DNA of 64,000 bases from Closterium sp. Naga37s-1 (taxonomy: Eukaryota > Streptophyta > Zygnematophyceae > Desmidiales > Closteriaceae), in the NCBI GenBank assembly GCA_947471745.1, contig CANJKZ010000929.1, positions 1,234,001-1,298,000 of the forward strand. The letters run 5' to 3'. Position 1 is the first letter of the stretch; the number at the start of each line of letters is the position of its first letter. The notes under the pieces are model-generated. The model did no database searches. It was not told the origin of the DNA and saw nothing but the letters and a program-made list of their open reading frames with translations. Below are positions 18,801-31,619 of this stretch, one piece after another. The position numbers were made by a program, and so were the translations under genes.

Positions 18801-21497
18801 CCCCCTCCGGTAGACCCCCTCCCCCCTCAGGGTCCTGCCCCCTCAGGTGTGTCTCAGGTAGACGCAGTCGACCCTGTCGAGGTAGCTGTTGACTCTGGTG
18901 CTGCTAGGGGTGCTGAGCCTGCAGGTGCTGGGTCTGGGGGTGCTGACTCTTGGGGTGCTGAGCCTGGGGGTGCTGACTCTGGGGGTGCTGCGCCTGAGGG
19001 TAATGAGCCTGGGGGTGCTACGCCTGGGGGTGCTGCGTCTGGGGGTGCTGAGCCTGGGGGTGCTGCGTCTGGGGGTGCGGAGTCTGAGGGTACTGGACCT
19101 GCTCGTGTGGCGTCTGGCGGTGCTGGGCCTGGAGGTTCTTCGGGTGCTTCGTCCCGGCGGGAGCTACTCTCTCCACAGGAGCTGCGTGAGTGGTTTGCCC
19201 GGCGCTGGAGGCGAGCTGCTGGAGCTGGAGGTGCTGCGGGTGCTGGAGGTTCTGCTGCTGCTGAGGGTGCTGGTGCCGCGGGTCCCGGAGGTGCTCGTAC
19301 TGGGAGTACTGGAGCTGCTGGGCCTGCGGGTGCTTCTCGTACTGGAGCTGGTGGTGCTGCGGGCGTCGGTGCTACTGAGGGTGCTGGAGCTGGACCCGCT
19401 GCGTCTTCTGGTGGTCCGGCTGGAGCTGGAGCTGCTGGGGGTGTTGGCGCTGAGGGTGCCTCTGGTGCTGGTGCCTCTGAGGGTACTGGAGTTGGCGCTG
19501 CTGGAGCTGGGGGTGCTGCTGGCGCTGGTGCTGTCGTTCGGGGTGCTGGTGCTGTCCCTTCTGGTGCTGGTGGTGCTGAGCGGTCGCGGCCGTACTTCGT
19601 TCCGCTTCTTGAGCAGGTTCTTGGTCTTCCGCCCTCTGCTAGTCCGGCTCCTCCCTTAGAGTGTCCACCGCCTGTCCAGTCCGAGTCACAGTTACAGCCT
19701 ACCTCTCCTCTGCCTGCTCCTTCTCCCTACACTGGTCCTACTGGAGGTCTTGCTGAGCGTCGTGAGCCTGCGTCTCGTCCTGCGTCGCCTGTCCGTGCTG
19801 CTCGCACTAGTAGTTGTGGTTCGCGCCAGCGTCCTCCCCCTGTCCCCGGCACGCACCGGATGTCTCTGCGTCCCTCCACTGCTCCGTTGCGTGCCCCTTT
19901 GCCTTCTCCTCCTGAGTCCTCTCTTCCTGTTCTTGCTGACCCGGAGTCGGACTCCGTTCGTGCTGCCAGTCCTACTGTCACGCGTCTCCTTGCTACTGTC
20001 GTCACTGACCCTTCCTTTGAGTCCGCTGCTGCGTCTGCCTTAGTTGCTGAGCTTGTCGACTTCGCTGCTCGCTGTCGCCTAGACTACGCTGCTAGTCTTG
20101 TCACCGAGTCTGAGTCTGTCTGTCCTCCGTCCGTCGGGGGTGGGTGTGCCCTTGGCACGGACGTCCTTGAGGACAAGCAGGAGGAGTTCCAGTGCTTTGC
20201 TGCTGCTTCACCTCATCTCGTGTCCATGCTGCTTGCCCCTGAGGGAGACCCGGATGCACCAGACATCCCGACTCCGCGCTCTTACGCGGAGGCGATAGAG
20301 GGTCCCTACTCCTCTCAGTGGCAGGCAGCCATGGATGCAGAGATGGCTTCCTGGAAGTCCACAGGCACCTACGTCGACGAGGTTCCCCCTCCTGGGGCGA
20401 ACATCGTCAGTGGCATGTGGATTTTCAGGGTGAAGCGGCCGCCGGGTTCTCCGCCTGTCTTCAAGGCGCGCTACGTGGCTCGTGGTTTCAGTCAGCGGCA
20501 GGGAGTTGACTACTTTCAGACCTTCTCTCCCACCCCGAAGATGACCACTCTTCGGGTACTGCTACACATAGCCGCTCACTGTGACTAAGAGCTTCACTCT
20601 CTTGACTTCACCACTGCTTTCTTGCAGGGCAGCCTGCACGAGGAGATCTGGCTGCGCCGCCCACCTGGCTTCACTGGGTCTTTTCCTCCTGGTACCCAGT
20701 GGAGCCTCCGGCGGCCAGTCTACGGTCTCCGCCAGGCACCGCGTGAGTGGCACGACACACTGAGGACTACGCTTGCGGCTCTTGGGTTTGCTCCCTCTAC
20801 GGCGGACCCGTCGCTGTTTCTGCGCACCGACACCTCTTTGCCGCCGTTCTACATCCTCGTGTACGTCGAAGACTTGGTCTTTGCCACAGCTGACACTGCT
20901 GGACTCGCCCACGTGAAGTCCGAGCTGCAGAAGAGACACACGTGCACAGACCTGGGTGAACTGCGCAGCTACCTTGGCTTGCAGATCACCCGGGACAGAG
21001 CACAGCGCACCATTACCCTGACTCAGTCACACATGGTGCAGTAGGTCCTTCAGCGCTTCGGCTTCACGTACTCCTCGCCTCAGGCCACTCCTCTGTCTAC
21101 TCGCCACTCGCTCTCAGCTCTGCCTTCGGATGAGTCCGTAGAGTCGAGTGGCCCGTACCCAGAGCTTGTTGGCTGCCTCATGTACCTGATGACCTGCACT
21201 CGACCTGACCTTGCATACCCTCTTAGCATTCTGGCACGCTATGTTGCTCCTGGGAGACACAGACCAGAGCACATGGCTGCAGCGAAGAGGGTGTTGCGCT
21301 ACTTGTGCAGTACGTCGGGCATGGGGCTTGTGCTTGGAGGGCGGAGTCCAGTGGTCCTCACTGGTCACGCAGACGCTTCTTGGGCTGACGACCAGGCTAC
21401 GCAGCGGTCGTCACAGGGTTACACCTTCAGCCTTGGTTCCGGCTCTGTTTCGTGGCGGTCTACCCGCTCGTCTTCTGTTCTCGGCTCCAGTTGTGAG
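15872..21497 (+). pseudogene. A4 gag-pol polyprotein, 5' part (gag to RNase H)
   Basis: Starts MATPSVLTFDAEG at 15872. Breaks against A6: TAG at 16130-16132 (was Gln), a 14-bp deletion near 17862 in the integrase zinc segment that shifts the frame, TAA at 20586-20588 (was Tyr), and TAG at 21042-21044 (was Gln). Features in order: poly-Gly 16.68-16.87 kb, atypical finger CTYVLRTGDRTGEQC...HSTQRC about 17.01-17.08 kb, protease LDSGAS near 17.39 kb, integrase core VVDDYSRY / HSDRGGEF / QQNGIAERR 18.11-18.38 kb, 5-residue repeats in the linker 18.9-19.1 kb, RT from about 20.3 kb with YVED (Glu codon 20868-20870) instead of YVDD, and RNase H GHADASW. Gypsy-1 enters right after GSSCE. Confidence 0.9.
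18896..19130 (+). repeat. 15-bp repeat in A4 integrase-RT linker
   Basis: Tandem 15-bp units such as GGTGCTGAGCCTGGG, coding runs of GA-E/D-P/S-GG pentamers. The same array, with different unit counts, lies in A5 (about 28.32-28.53 kb), A6 (about 48.84-49.02 kb) and A7 (about 59.99-60.12 kb). Confidence 0.8.
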
Positions 21498-21865
21498 TGT
21501 GAGGATCTAGGATCGAGCTCAGAAAAGAGAATTGTAATTGAATGATCACCTGGGTACAACACGAGGCTATATATAGGCTCGACACAAGGCCCCGTAACCA
21601 GGTGTTACGCGAAGGTTCCGCGGGTCGCGAAGCGTCCCGAACAGATCCTTCGCGAATTCGGTAGAAGGCAATTCGGTGGCAACCGAAAAGCCAGAATTTG
21701 GTGCACGCAACCTAGCTCGGTGCTATAACTATAATAAAATATAGGAAAGCACCTAGCCTAGGAAATCAAGCAATTCATGCATGCATATAATTATCCTATG
21801 CTAGAAATAGCATGATAAATTAAAGGCAAGCAAGCATAGCTGGCATAAGCCGTCGTACTCTCACA
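21498..21865 (-). repeat. Gypsy-1 3' LTR
   Basis: 368 bp, TGTGAGGATC...ACTCTCACA on plus. TATA-type palindrome CTATATATAG at 21567-21576. Confidence 0.95.
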
Positions 21866-21880
21866 CGTCCCCCCCTCAAA
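21866..21880 (-). promoter_or_regulatory. Gypsy-1 polypurine tract
   Basis: Minus sense TTTGAGGGGGGACG immediately before the 3' LTR; it overlaps the last codons of pol. Confidence 0.75.
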
Positions 21881-24800
21881 GTTGGGTGGCGTGAAAAACA
21901 CCCTGCTTGACAAGATAGTCCTTGAGAGCACGGCGTGCGTTGCCCATATCAGCTTCTGCAACCCAACTGTCCTCAGTGGGGTCGTATCCCTTCCAGCGTA
22001 TCAGGAACTCGAGGGTCTTGCCGCCACGGCGTTGATGAGTGAGAACACGCTCCACTTCGTACTCTGGTTCATCCTGTATGAGAACAGGTGGTGGTTGCGG
22101 GAGTTGCCGTCCCTGGAACTGTTGGTTGGGGTCCTTGTAGGGCTTCAGTAGCTGAACATGGAAAGCGTTGTGAAGCTTCCATGTATCTGGTAAGCGCAAG
22201 CGGAATGTAACTGGTGTCACCTGTGCCTCAACGAGAAAAGGACCACAGAAGCGAGGCCGGAGTTTGGATGGGAGGTGAGACAGGTTCAAGTTGCGCGTGT
22301 CAAGAAGCACCTGATCTCCGACTGCTACTGAGTGATCACGTCGCTGACGATCGGCATACTGCTTCTGGGAGTTCAGCATCGTGGTGAGACGTCGCTGAGT
22401 CTTCTCCCATAGCTGCTGCATGGTGGTGACGAAGTCATGTGCGGCTTGGACGTGTGCCGGTGTGGTTGGCTGCTGTGGTGTGAGTGGTTCCCGTCCGTAA
22501 CACAGGAAGAAAGGAGTTTTCCCTGTGGCCGCATGTGAGGCGTTGTTGTACGCGAACTCTAGGGTCGGTAACTGTGTGTCCCAGTGGCTGACGTCGTCCT
22601 TGCAAGCTGTGCGCAGTAACTGTTCAACCACTTGATTGAGTCGCTCTGTCTGTCCGTCAGTCTGGGGGTGGTATGCTGAAGACATCGCAAGCTTAGTCCC
22701 CAACAATCCCATGAGCTCCTTCCAGAACTTACTAGTGAATTTGGGGTCTCTGTCTGAGATGAGTGTAGCGGGGATGCCGTGGATGGTGATGATGTGGTCG
22801 AAGAAGAGGCGAGCAGTTGCTTCAGCAGTAGCTGTGGCGTTGGTCGGTATAAAGTGACCCATTTTGGAGAACTTGTCGGTCACCACGAGTATAGCGTCAT
22901 GCCCTCGTGAGGTCGAAGGAAGTCCCGTGATGAAGTCGAGGCTAACGACCTGCCATGGCTGCTCCGGTACGGGTAGAGGCTGAAGTAACCCTGCTTTTTT
23001 CTGCTTGCTGCTCTTCATCCGCTGGCACGTGTCGCAAGAGGTGACGAACTGCTGCACGTCTGCTGCCATCCCGGGCCAGTAGTAATACTTTGCTATTCCT
23101 GCTAACGTCTTGTTGCTCCCGAAATGTCCCGCGTAAGGTACGTCGTGAAACTCCTCCAATAGGATCTGCCGTAGCGGGGCGTAACTCGGTACCCAAATCT
23201 TTCCTGAACCCTTCCTTACAGCTAAGTCTTTCTCCCACTGTAACAGCTTCTTAGTCTGTGCTGTAGCGATTTCTGCGTCCACGGAGTACCCATGTTGGAA
23301 TAGACCCTTGAGCAGAGGGTTCATCCCGTCGAGCTGGATGCCTGCTACATGACCGGGGCGGCTCAACGCGTCTGCTTTGTTGTGTAGCCCGGGCTTGTAG
23401 ATGATGTCGTAGTGGAAGTGAGTTTCCAGGAAGTCCACCCACCGCACCTGTCGTCGTGAGAGCGTCGGCTGCGACTTCAGGTATTTGAGACTGCAGTGGT
23501 CAGTATAGACTGTAGTCTTGGCTCCCTCTAGGTAACACCTCCACGCCTTGAAGGCTATGACTATCGCTAAGGCTTCCTTGTCATGGATGGGGTAGTTCAG
23601 TTCTGCTCCGTGTAGCTTCTTACTGAGGTAGGCGATGGGCTGCAAACCGCGTCCGTGATCCTGCATCAGTACTGCTCCGACTGCTTGGTCACTAGCGTCT
23701 GCTTCCACCACGTAGTCCTTGTCTGGATCTGGTAGGATGAGTACTGGCGCTGTAGTCAGTGCTGTCTGTAGCTGCTCCATGGCTTGCTGATGAGGCGTAT
23801 CCCATTTGTAGGGCGTATCCTTTTTCAGTAGGTCGGTCAGTGGCGCTGCTATCTTAGCGTACTGCGGCACGAACCTGTTGTAGTAGTTGGCGAAGCCTAG
23901 GAACTGCTGCAACTCCTTCACGTTCTCCGGTACTTTCCATTTCTTGACGGCTTCGATCTTCCGCGGGTCCACGTGTACGGCCTCGGCACTCACCATGTGC
24001 CCGAGAAACTGCACCTTCTTCAGGGCGAAGTCGCTCTTCGACAGCTTCACGTAGAACTTGTTGTTCCGCAGGATCTCGAACACCTTCCGCAGATGCTCCA
24101 CGTGCTCCTTCATGTTCTTGGAGTAGATAAGAATGTCGTCCAGGTACACCACCACGCACTCGTCCAGCAGGGGTCGTAAGATGTGATTCATCTCTGCCTG
24201 AAACGTTGCTGGTGCGTTGCAGAGTCCGAACGGCATCACCAAGTATTTGTAGGAGCCGTATCTGGTACGGAACGCCGTCTTGTGGATCGAGTTGTCCGCC
24301 ATCTTGATCTGCCAGTAACCCGACCGTAGGTCCAGCTTCGAGAATACTGTTGCTCCACGCAGTTGATCCAGTAGGTCGTCTATGCGCGGTATGGGATATT
24401 TGTTTTTGACTGTCTGTTTGTTCAGTGCGCGGTAGTCGATGCACATCCTTAGACTGCCGTCTGGTTTTGGAGTGAAGAGGACTGGTGCACCGTAGGGAGA
24501 GGTGGATGGGCGGATCAGTTGTCGGTCCAGTAGATATTCTATTTGTTTCTTCATGTCTATCAGTTCGGTCGGACTCAGTCGGTATGGTGCACGTGAGACG
24601 GGTTTCGCACCTGGTTCCTCCACGATCTCATGCTCGTGGGTGCGTGCTGGAGGTACGCCTGCGGGTAGGTCGTCAGGCATTATATCCTTGTACTGCTCCA
24701 ACACCTCCTTTACTGCTGCAGGTAGCTCCAAACTCAGCTTCTCCTCTGCTGCTGCCATAACCAGTGCTAAGTATCCCGTGTTACTCTCGTTCACAGTCCG

Positions 24801-25377
24801 TTCGAACCGTGCCAGTGTCGTTTCAGGAACGCTCCCTGTATCCGTCCAGCTTCGCAGCTCCACTCGTTTCCCGTTGTTGTAGATGCACCCCTTCCTGTTG
24901 ACCCAGTCGATCTCGGGGTTGAACCGCTTCAAGAAATCTCGCCCCAAGATGAAATCTGATCCCTTGATGTTCGTGATCGGCAACGTCGGCTTCCACCTCA
25001 GCGCCCCTATGTGCAGCTGCAGTGATGCTTCGCCGTGGATGGGAAGTTTCGGACCGTCCACCATTGTTGCCGAGAACTTGGTCTCCTCCGAAAATTCTCC
25101 AATTTTCTCCAACGTCCTGCGGTCGCACACCGAGTGAGATGCACCGCTGTCCACCAGTGCCTGGAGGTGTCGCCCGTTGCAGATCACCTCGAGTAGTAGT
25201 GGTTGTTGCTGCTCCGAGTAACCGTAGATGGTTTCACTTATAGGATCATAGGGTATGTCGAATAGATCATCCTTCGGTCCTATGCTCGAAGCTGCTGACT
25301 CCATATCAGTTTTCAACTGAATTGGGTTAGAAGGCTTTATCCGAGGCCGATTCAGCTTCGTCTTGGCCTGGAACCTT
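21876..25377 (-). CDS. Gypsy-1 pol: protease, RT, RNase H, integrase, chromodomain
   Basis: Pol part of a chromovirus polyprotein that cuts itself, copies element RNA into DNA and inserts it. In order: protease VDSGASHSV (about 25.14 kb); RT with [10 protein letters not shown] and YLDD (Asp pair 24135-24140); RNase H from about 23.7 kb ([13 protein letters not shown], then TDHCSLKYL); integrase zinc-binding HFGSNK...CDTC (about 23.13-23.02 kb); integrase core with LDFITGLP (22.93 kb), SDRDPKF (22.77 kb) and [13 protein letters not shown] (22.66 kb). The C-terminal chromodomain has [15 protein letters not shown] and SWV (about 22.07-21.92 kb), thought to steer insertion to marked chromatin. 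The frame has no internal stop. It has lost its gag start because A5 sits upstream; a chance ATG within the A5 LTR precedes it. Catalytic residues look intact. Confidence 0.93.
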
Positions 25378-25512
25378 TGAGAAGATTTGAACAAGAATGA
25401 ATGAACTATGAATGAAGTGAGTACATATATGAAACCCTAATTGGGTTGTACCCCCTATGGGATACCCCACTATATCCTACACAACAGCATAAGCTATATA
25501 TATGTTCTGACA
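25378..25512 (-). repeat. A5 3' LTR
   Basis: 135 bp, TGAGAAGATT...GTTCTGACA on plus. Followed on its right by the family A polypurine tract (minus sense TATGGGGGTG, 25513-25529). Confidence 0.95.
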
Positions 25513-25717
25513 CACCCCCATAGGCAAAGTGGGGGAGAACAAGGGGTCACAAGACCAGTCACGCAAAGCACAGCAAGCTCAGGGTGGATCACAAAGTCAC
25601 CACACAGTCCGAGCACAACGACAAGGCCACAAGGCCAGTTCACATGCAGGAGTGCACATATATATATAGAGCTAGACAAGCAAGAACAGGTATATATATG
25701 TGACAGTACAAGCAAGG

Positions 25718-28700
25718 TCAAGAGGAGAGCAAGTGAGGCAAGACAGGTACAAGACCCAGCTGAGTGCAGAAGCGCTGATGGTCACAAGGCGCAAGTGCCT
25801 TGGTGAACACATCAGCAGTGTTGGCCTCAGAGGCCACGTACGCAAGTCGCAACTGACCACGCTGCTGCAGCTCACGAGCAAGAAAGTAACGGAGAGCAAT
25901 GTGCTTCGTTCTGTGCTCCAAGCGCTGCTCTCGACACAAGGCCAGCATGGCCTTGTTATCTACGTACAGCACTGGAGGAGAACGAGGCGGCTCTCCAAGG
26001 TCAGTCAGCAGGTAGGTGAGCCAGCGAAGCTCCTGTGCAGCCATGGCCCCGGCGTAGATCTCAGCCTCACAACTGGAGCCGAGAACAGAGGACGAGCGAG
26101 TAGCCCGCCACGAGACAGAGCCGGAACCAAGACTGAAGGTGTAACCCTGCGACGACCGCTGCGTAGCCTGGTCGTCAGCCCAAGAAGCGTCCGCGTGCCC
26201 AGTGAGGACCACTGGACTCCGCCCTCCAAGCACTAGCCCCATGCCCGACGTACTGCACAAGTAGCGCAACACCCTCTTCGCTGCAGCCATGTGCTCTGGT
26301 CGGTGTCTCCCAGGAGCAACATAGCGTGCAAGAATGCTAAGAGGGTATGCAAGGTCAGGTCGTTTGCAGGTCATCAGGTACATGAGGCAGCCAACAAGCT
26401 CTGGGTACGGGCCACTCGACTCTACGGACTCATCCGAAGGCAGAGCTGAGAGCGAGTGGCGAGTAGACAGAGGAGTGGCCTGAGGCGAGGAGTACGTGAA
26501 GCCGAAGCGCTGAAGGACCTGCTGCACCATGTGTGACTGAGTCAAGGTAATGGTGCGGCGTGCTCTGTCCCGAGTGATCTGCAAGCCAAGGTAGCTGCGC
26601 AGTTCACCCAGGTCTGTGCACGTGTGTCTCTTCTGCAGCTCGAACTTCACGTGGGCGAGTCCAGCAGTGTCAGCTGTGGCAAAGACCAAGTCTTCGACGT
26701 ACACGAGGATGTAGAACGGCGGCAAAGAAATGTCGGTGCGCAGAAACAACGACGGGTCAGCCGTAGAGGGAGCAAACCCAAGAGCCGCAAGCGTAGTCCT
26801 CAGTGTGTCGTGCCACTCACGCGGTGCCTGGCGGAGACCGTAGACTGGCCGTCGGAGGCTCCACTGGGTGCCAGTAGGGAAAGTCCCAGTGAAGCCAGGT
26901 GGACGGCGCAGCCAGATCTCCTCGTGCAGGCTACCCTGCAAGAAAGCAGTGCTGAAGTCAAGAGAGTGGAGCTCGTAGTCGCGCTGAGCGGCTATGTGCA
27001 GCAGCACCCGAAGAGTGGTCATCTTCGGGGTGGGAGAGAAGGTCTGAAAGTAGTCAGGTGGAGAGCCCGGCGGCCGCTTCACCCTGAAGATCCACATGCC
27101 ACTGACGATGTTCGCCCCAGGAGGGGGAACCGCGTCAACGTAGGTGCCTGTGGACTTCCAGGACGCCATCTCTGCATCCATAGCTGCCTGCCACTGAGAG
27201 GAGTAGGGACCCTCTACGGCCTCCGCGTAAGAGCGCGGAGTCGGGATGTCTAGTGCATCCGGGTCTCCCTCAGGGGCAAGTAGTACGGACGCGAGATGAG
27301 GTGAAGCAGCAGCCAGACACTGGAACTCCTCCTGCCTGTCCTCAAGGACGTCCGTGCCAAGAGCACACTCACCCCCGACGGACGGAGGACAGACAGACGC
27401 AGACTCAGCAACAAGACCGGCAGCGTAGTCTAGACGACAGCTAGCAGCAAAGTCGACGAGCTCAGCAACAAGAGCAGACGCAGCAGTGGACTCAAAAGAG
27501 GGGTCAGTGACGACAGTAGCAAGGAGACGTGTGACAGTAGGACTAGCAGCACGAAGAGAGTCGGACTCTGGGTCGGTAAGTGCAGGAAGGGAGGACTCAG
27601 GAGGAGAAGGCAAAGGGGCACGCAGAGGAGCAGTGGACGGACGCAAAGACATCCGGTGCGTGCCAGGGACAGGAGGAGGACGCTGACGCGAACCGCGACC
27701 ACTAGCGCGAGCAGCACGAACAGGCGACGCAGGACGAGACGCAGGCTCACGACGCTCAGCAAGACCTCCAGTGGGACCAGTGTAAGGAGAGGGAGCAGGA
27801 AGTAGGGAGGCGGGCTCTAACTGGGACTGTGACTGAACAGGCTGTGGACACGCTGCAGGAGGAGAAAGACCAAGAACCTGCTGTAGGAGTGGAACGAAGT
27901 ACGGCCGAGGCCGCGCTGCGACTCCAGACACAGCAGGGACAGCACCCTCAGCAGCAGCACCAGCGCCAACAGCACCTCCAGCTCCAGTACCTCCAGCAGC
28001 ACCAGCAGTACCCGCAGCAGGACCACCGCCAGGAAGGACAGCAGCAGGCTCAGCACCAACACCCGCGGCAGCTCCAGCTCCAGGCGGACCCGAGGGCCCA
28101 GCAGCTCCGGGACCAGCGGCACAAGTACCCTCAGCAGCCGAAGGAGCTCCAGCTCCAGCAGTACGTCTCCAGCGGCGAGCAAACCACTCGCGCAGCTCCT
28201 GTGGAGAGAGGGGCTCCCGCCGAGGCGAAGCACCCGGAGAACCGCCAGGTCCCGCACCGCCAGACGCCACAAGGGGAGGTCCAGTGGCCGCAGGCTCCGC
28301 AGCTCCAGGCTCAGTAGCTCCAGACGCAGCACCCCCTGGCTCAGCACCCCCAGTCACAGCACCCCCAGGCTCAGTACCCCCAGACTCCGCACCCCCAGGC
28401 TCAGCACCCCCAGTCGCAGTACCTCCAGGCTCAGCACCCCCAGACTCAGCACCCCCAGGCTCAGCACCCCCAGGCTCAGCACCCACGCGCGTAGCACCCC
28501 CAGAGTCAGCACCCCCAGGCTCAGCACCCGCAGCAGGACCAGAGTCACCAGCAACCTCGACCGGCTCGACTGCGTCTACCTGGGACACACCTGAAGGGGC
28601 AGGACCCTGAGGGGGAAGGGGGTCTACCGGGGGGGGACCTGGCACAAGGAAGTGCGGTGGCGGGGGGAGGGAAGGAGTGCGGTAGGGGAAGAGGCGGTAG

Positions 28701-31583
28701 AAGGGGACTGACTCGTCGAACGTGACGTCCTGGGAGGACAGAACACGACGAGAGGAGGGGTGGTAGAACTGCCACCCTGGGGCGTCAGGGGGGAAGCCGA
28801 GGAAGACACAGGGAGCAGCACGAGGGGACAGCTTGTCCGCAGACAAGTCGCGGACAAACGCCCGAGATCCCCAGACACGGAACGCAGACGCATCGCCGAC
28901 CTTCCCCGTCCACAGCAGAGCTGGGGAGGTCTCCGGCCGGGAGACCCTGGGGTGAAGGTTGATCTGATGCGCCGCGTACCGAACCGCAAACGGCCACAGA
29001 AAATGGGGGGCAGCCGCATGCATCATGGACGTACGAGCGACGTCCATGACCATGCCAATGCGGCGCTCAGCAATCCCATTTTGCTGTGGAGAGTCCGGAA
29101 GCGTAAAGGTCTGGCGGATGCCTCGTGCACGACAGTAGGCTCGCAGAAGGCCAGAGGAGAACTCTCCACCTCGGTCAGAGTGCAGACGCAGAACAGGAAA
29201 GTCCGAGCCAAAGCTCCTCCTGAGCTGGAGACGAGCTGCGCGGATCCAGTCGATCAACACCTCAGTGACATCACCCTTGCTGCGCAAGGGGAAGACTGTG
29301 GTGTAACGCGAGTAGTCGTCAACCACCAGCAGGAAGTAGCGCTCGTGACCCTGCCCACGGACGCGGGCCGGGCCCCACACGTCCATGTGAAGCGTCTGCA
29401 GAGGAGCCTCTGTCGGGGGAAACTGGGAGGAGTGAGGGGCAGCCCGGAGCCGCCCCTTGACACAGGGGACACAGGAAGGTCCGGGTCCCGAAGGAAGGGG
29501 AGGGAGAGACCGGGGAAGACCAGAGACAAGGACACGGGAAGCCATGCCCCGAAGGCGAGGCAAGGAGGGGTGGCCAAGACGGTGGTGCCACAGGAGAGTC
29601 TCCTGAGACAGGCGGCGACACGAGCAGGGGGCAGACTCAGGACCAGACCTGGACGCAGCAGCAAACACCTGACCCGACGCAGCTACCTGGCCAGACGCAG
29701 GGACAGGAGGAGACTTAGTGGTCAGGGTGTAGAGACTCGACCCCGGCCGACGCGAAAACGTGGCCAGGTGTCGGCCTGTGCGGGCGTCCGAGCAGTGGGT
29801 CACCCGCTGACTCGCAGGAGTAAACTGGTGAACCCCCGCATCCTGCAGGTCAGCACCACTCACCAAGTTCGTCGAGAACGAGGGGAGGTACAGACCAGAC
29901 AAGGTGCCCGAGGGGGCAGCCGGACACGGGAGGACAGTGGAGAAGTGAGAGAGGACAGGACCCCCAGAGGGGTCAGCCAGGGAGACTGCAACCGGCCGGC
30001 CAAGCGGCGTGAGTGTGGTGCGGTCTCGAAAGAAGGAGCGAGAAGCCCCTGAGTCAAGCGTGAAGGTGAGGGAGGCCGAAGCCGACGCAGTACCTGAGAG
30101 CGCAGCCTCACCAGTACCTGAGAGTGCAGACGCACTGGCACCTAGAGCAGCAGCCGCAGAAGTACCTGGCGCAGCAGTACCAATGCCCGCGTCGGGCGGG
30201 AAACACCGGTAACAGTCACCCTCCTCACTAATAGTCACAGCATACATGGCAGCAAGGATAGCATCAAAGTCAAGATCAAAGATAGCTACGCCAGCCCTAG
30301 ACAGCTCTCCCCAACGGGGAATCTCACTGGCCTCGGGGAACTGCTGACGCCAAGCGTCCGTCAGGCGGCCAAAGCAGCGCTGGGTGGGGTGGGCACCCCC
30401 ACACTGCTCACCCGCGCGGTCGCCGGAACGAAGGACGTAGGTGCACGGACCAAAAACCCCACCCCGCTGACGCTGCGTGTACCACTCACGGAGCTGCTGG
30501 GGCGGGGGGATGTCCCGCGAACGCTGCTGCTGCTGCTGCTGCTGACGCTGGCCACCACCAGAGCCGCTACGCTGCGGGGCACCACCCCGACCAGCTCCAC
30601 CCCCTCCGCCACCGCCGCCTCCACCTCCACCACCACCGCTGCCTCCGCTCCCACCGCTGCCGCCACCACCGCCTCCTCCTCCGCTGCTGCCACCGCCACC
30701 ACCGCCCCCGCCACCACTCCCACCGCCACCCCCACTCCCTCCGCCGCCTCCACCGCCACCTCCACCGCCCCCGCCAGTTCCACCCGCGCCCTTGCCCCCC
30801 TTGCCCCTGCCAGGGCGGCGTCTCCCGCTAGGGGCAGACGCCGCGCAGACCGACTCAAGACCAAGCAGGTCGGCAGCAGCAGCAGAGGCAACAGAGGGCA
30901 GCAGGGGGGAAGGAGAACACCCCTCAAAGATGGGGGTGCGAGGGTCACCACGAGAGGCTCCTATAGCGACGATGCTCTTCTCCGCCGCAAGGAGGGACTT
31001 CTCGAGGAGGTCGACAGTGAGAGTGGTGGGACAGACTGAGAGGAAGTGGTCCCTGACTACGCGAAGGGAGTCAGGGAGGCGTGTGACTATGTAATAGAGA
31101 GTGATGTACATGGGGGGGGGGTTCTTGGCGCAGAACTCAGCAGGAAGGGCGGCGCGGGTAGCGAGTGTCACTAGTGCGGAGGTGCGTAATGAGGTCAGCG
31201 ACAGTGGGAAAGGCAGCAAGGTCAGGAAAGAGGTACGGTAGCATGAGGCGGCTCAGGGCAGCAGTGGCAGGGGAAGAGTAGCGCGCAACTACAGCGTCGT
31301 ACAAGGTCTGAGCACTCTTGTACTGACTAAAGTGCGCGCGCTCAGTGGTAGGCAGGTGGCGACGCACAGCAAGACGTGCAGCAGCATCGCGGGTGGCCCA
31401 CTGAGAGCGAACAGTGGGGTCAGCATCAGCAGTAGGGGCAGGAGAGGCGCCAGAGGTGAGGTCAAAGAGGGAAAGACCGTCCGCCCTATCGCACTGTAAG
31501 AACAGCTGCAGGTCGTCGACCCAGACCTCAAAGTCAATGGCTCGACCCTCAGCGTCAAAAGCGAGGACACTAGGGGTAGCCAT
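25718..31583 (-). pseudogene. A5 gag-pol polyprotein (frameshift, RT deletion)
   Basis: Gag starts MATPSVLAFDAEG at 31583. An extra G near 31157 shifts the frame within gag, after which 31219-25718 is one long frame. Poly-Gly tract 30.57-30.79 kb; finger CTYVLRSGDRAGEQC...HPTQRC about 30.38-30.46 kb; protease LDSGAS near 30.05 kb; integrase HHRLGHPSLPRL near 29.57 kb and VVDDYSRY near 29.32 kb; linker with pentamer repeats. In RT, PPGSPP joins directly to DYFQTFSP at about 27057, an in-frame loss of 17 residues containing the conserved KARYVARGF box. The active site reads YVED (Glu codon 26693-26695). RNase H (GHADASW, YVDNKAM) and the CDHQRF tail are present. Confidence 0.9.
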
Positions 31584-31619
31584 GACGACGACAGTGTAGT
31601 AGTGCAAGCAGTAGGGGAA

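Noticed and set aside
25378-25394. Gypsy-1 pol start at an ATG at 25394
   Set aside because: That ATG belongs to the A5 LTR; the original frame came from gag, so it is a chance start.
27829-28317. Gln-rich 162-codon plus frame in A5
   Set aside because: Antisense of the integrase-RT linker repeats; Gln comes from CAG on the reverse of CTG.
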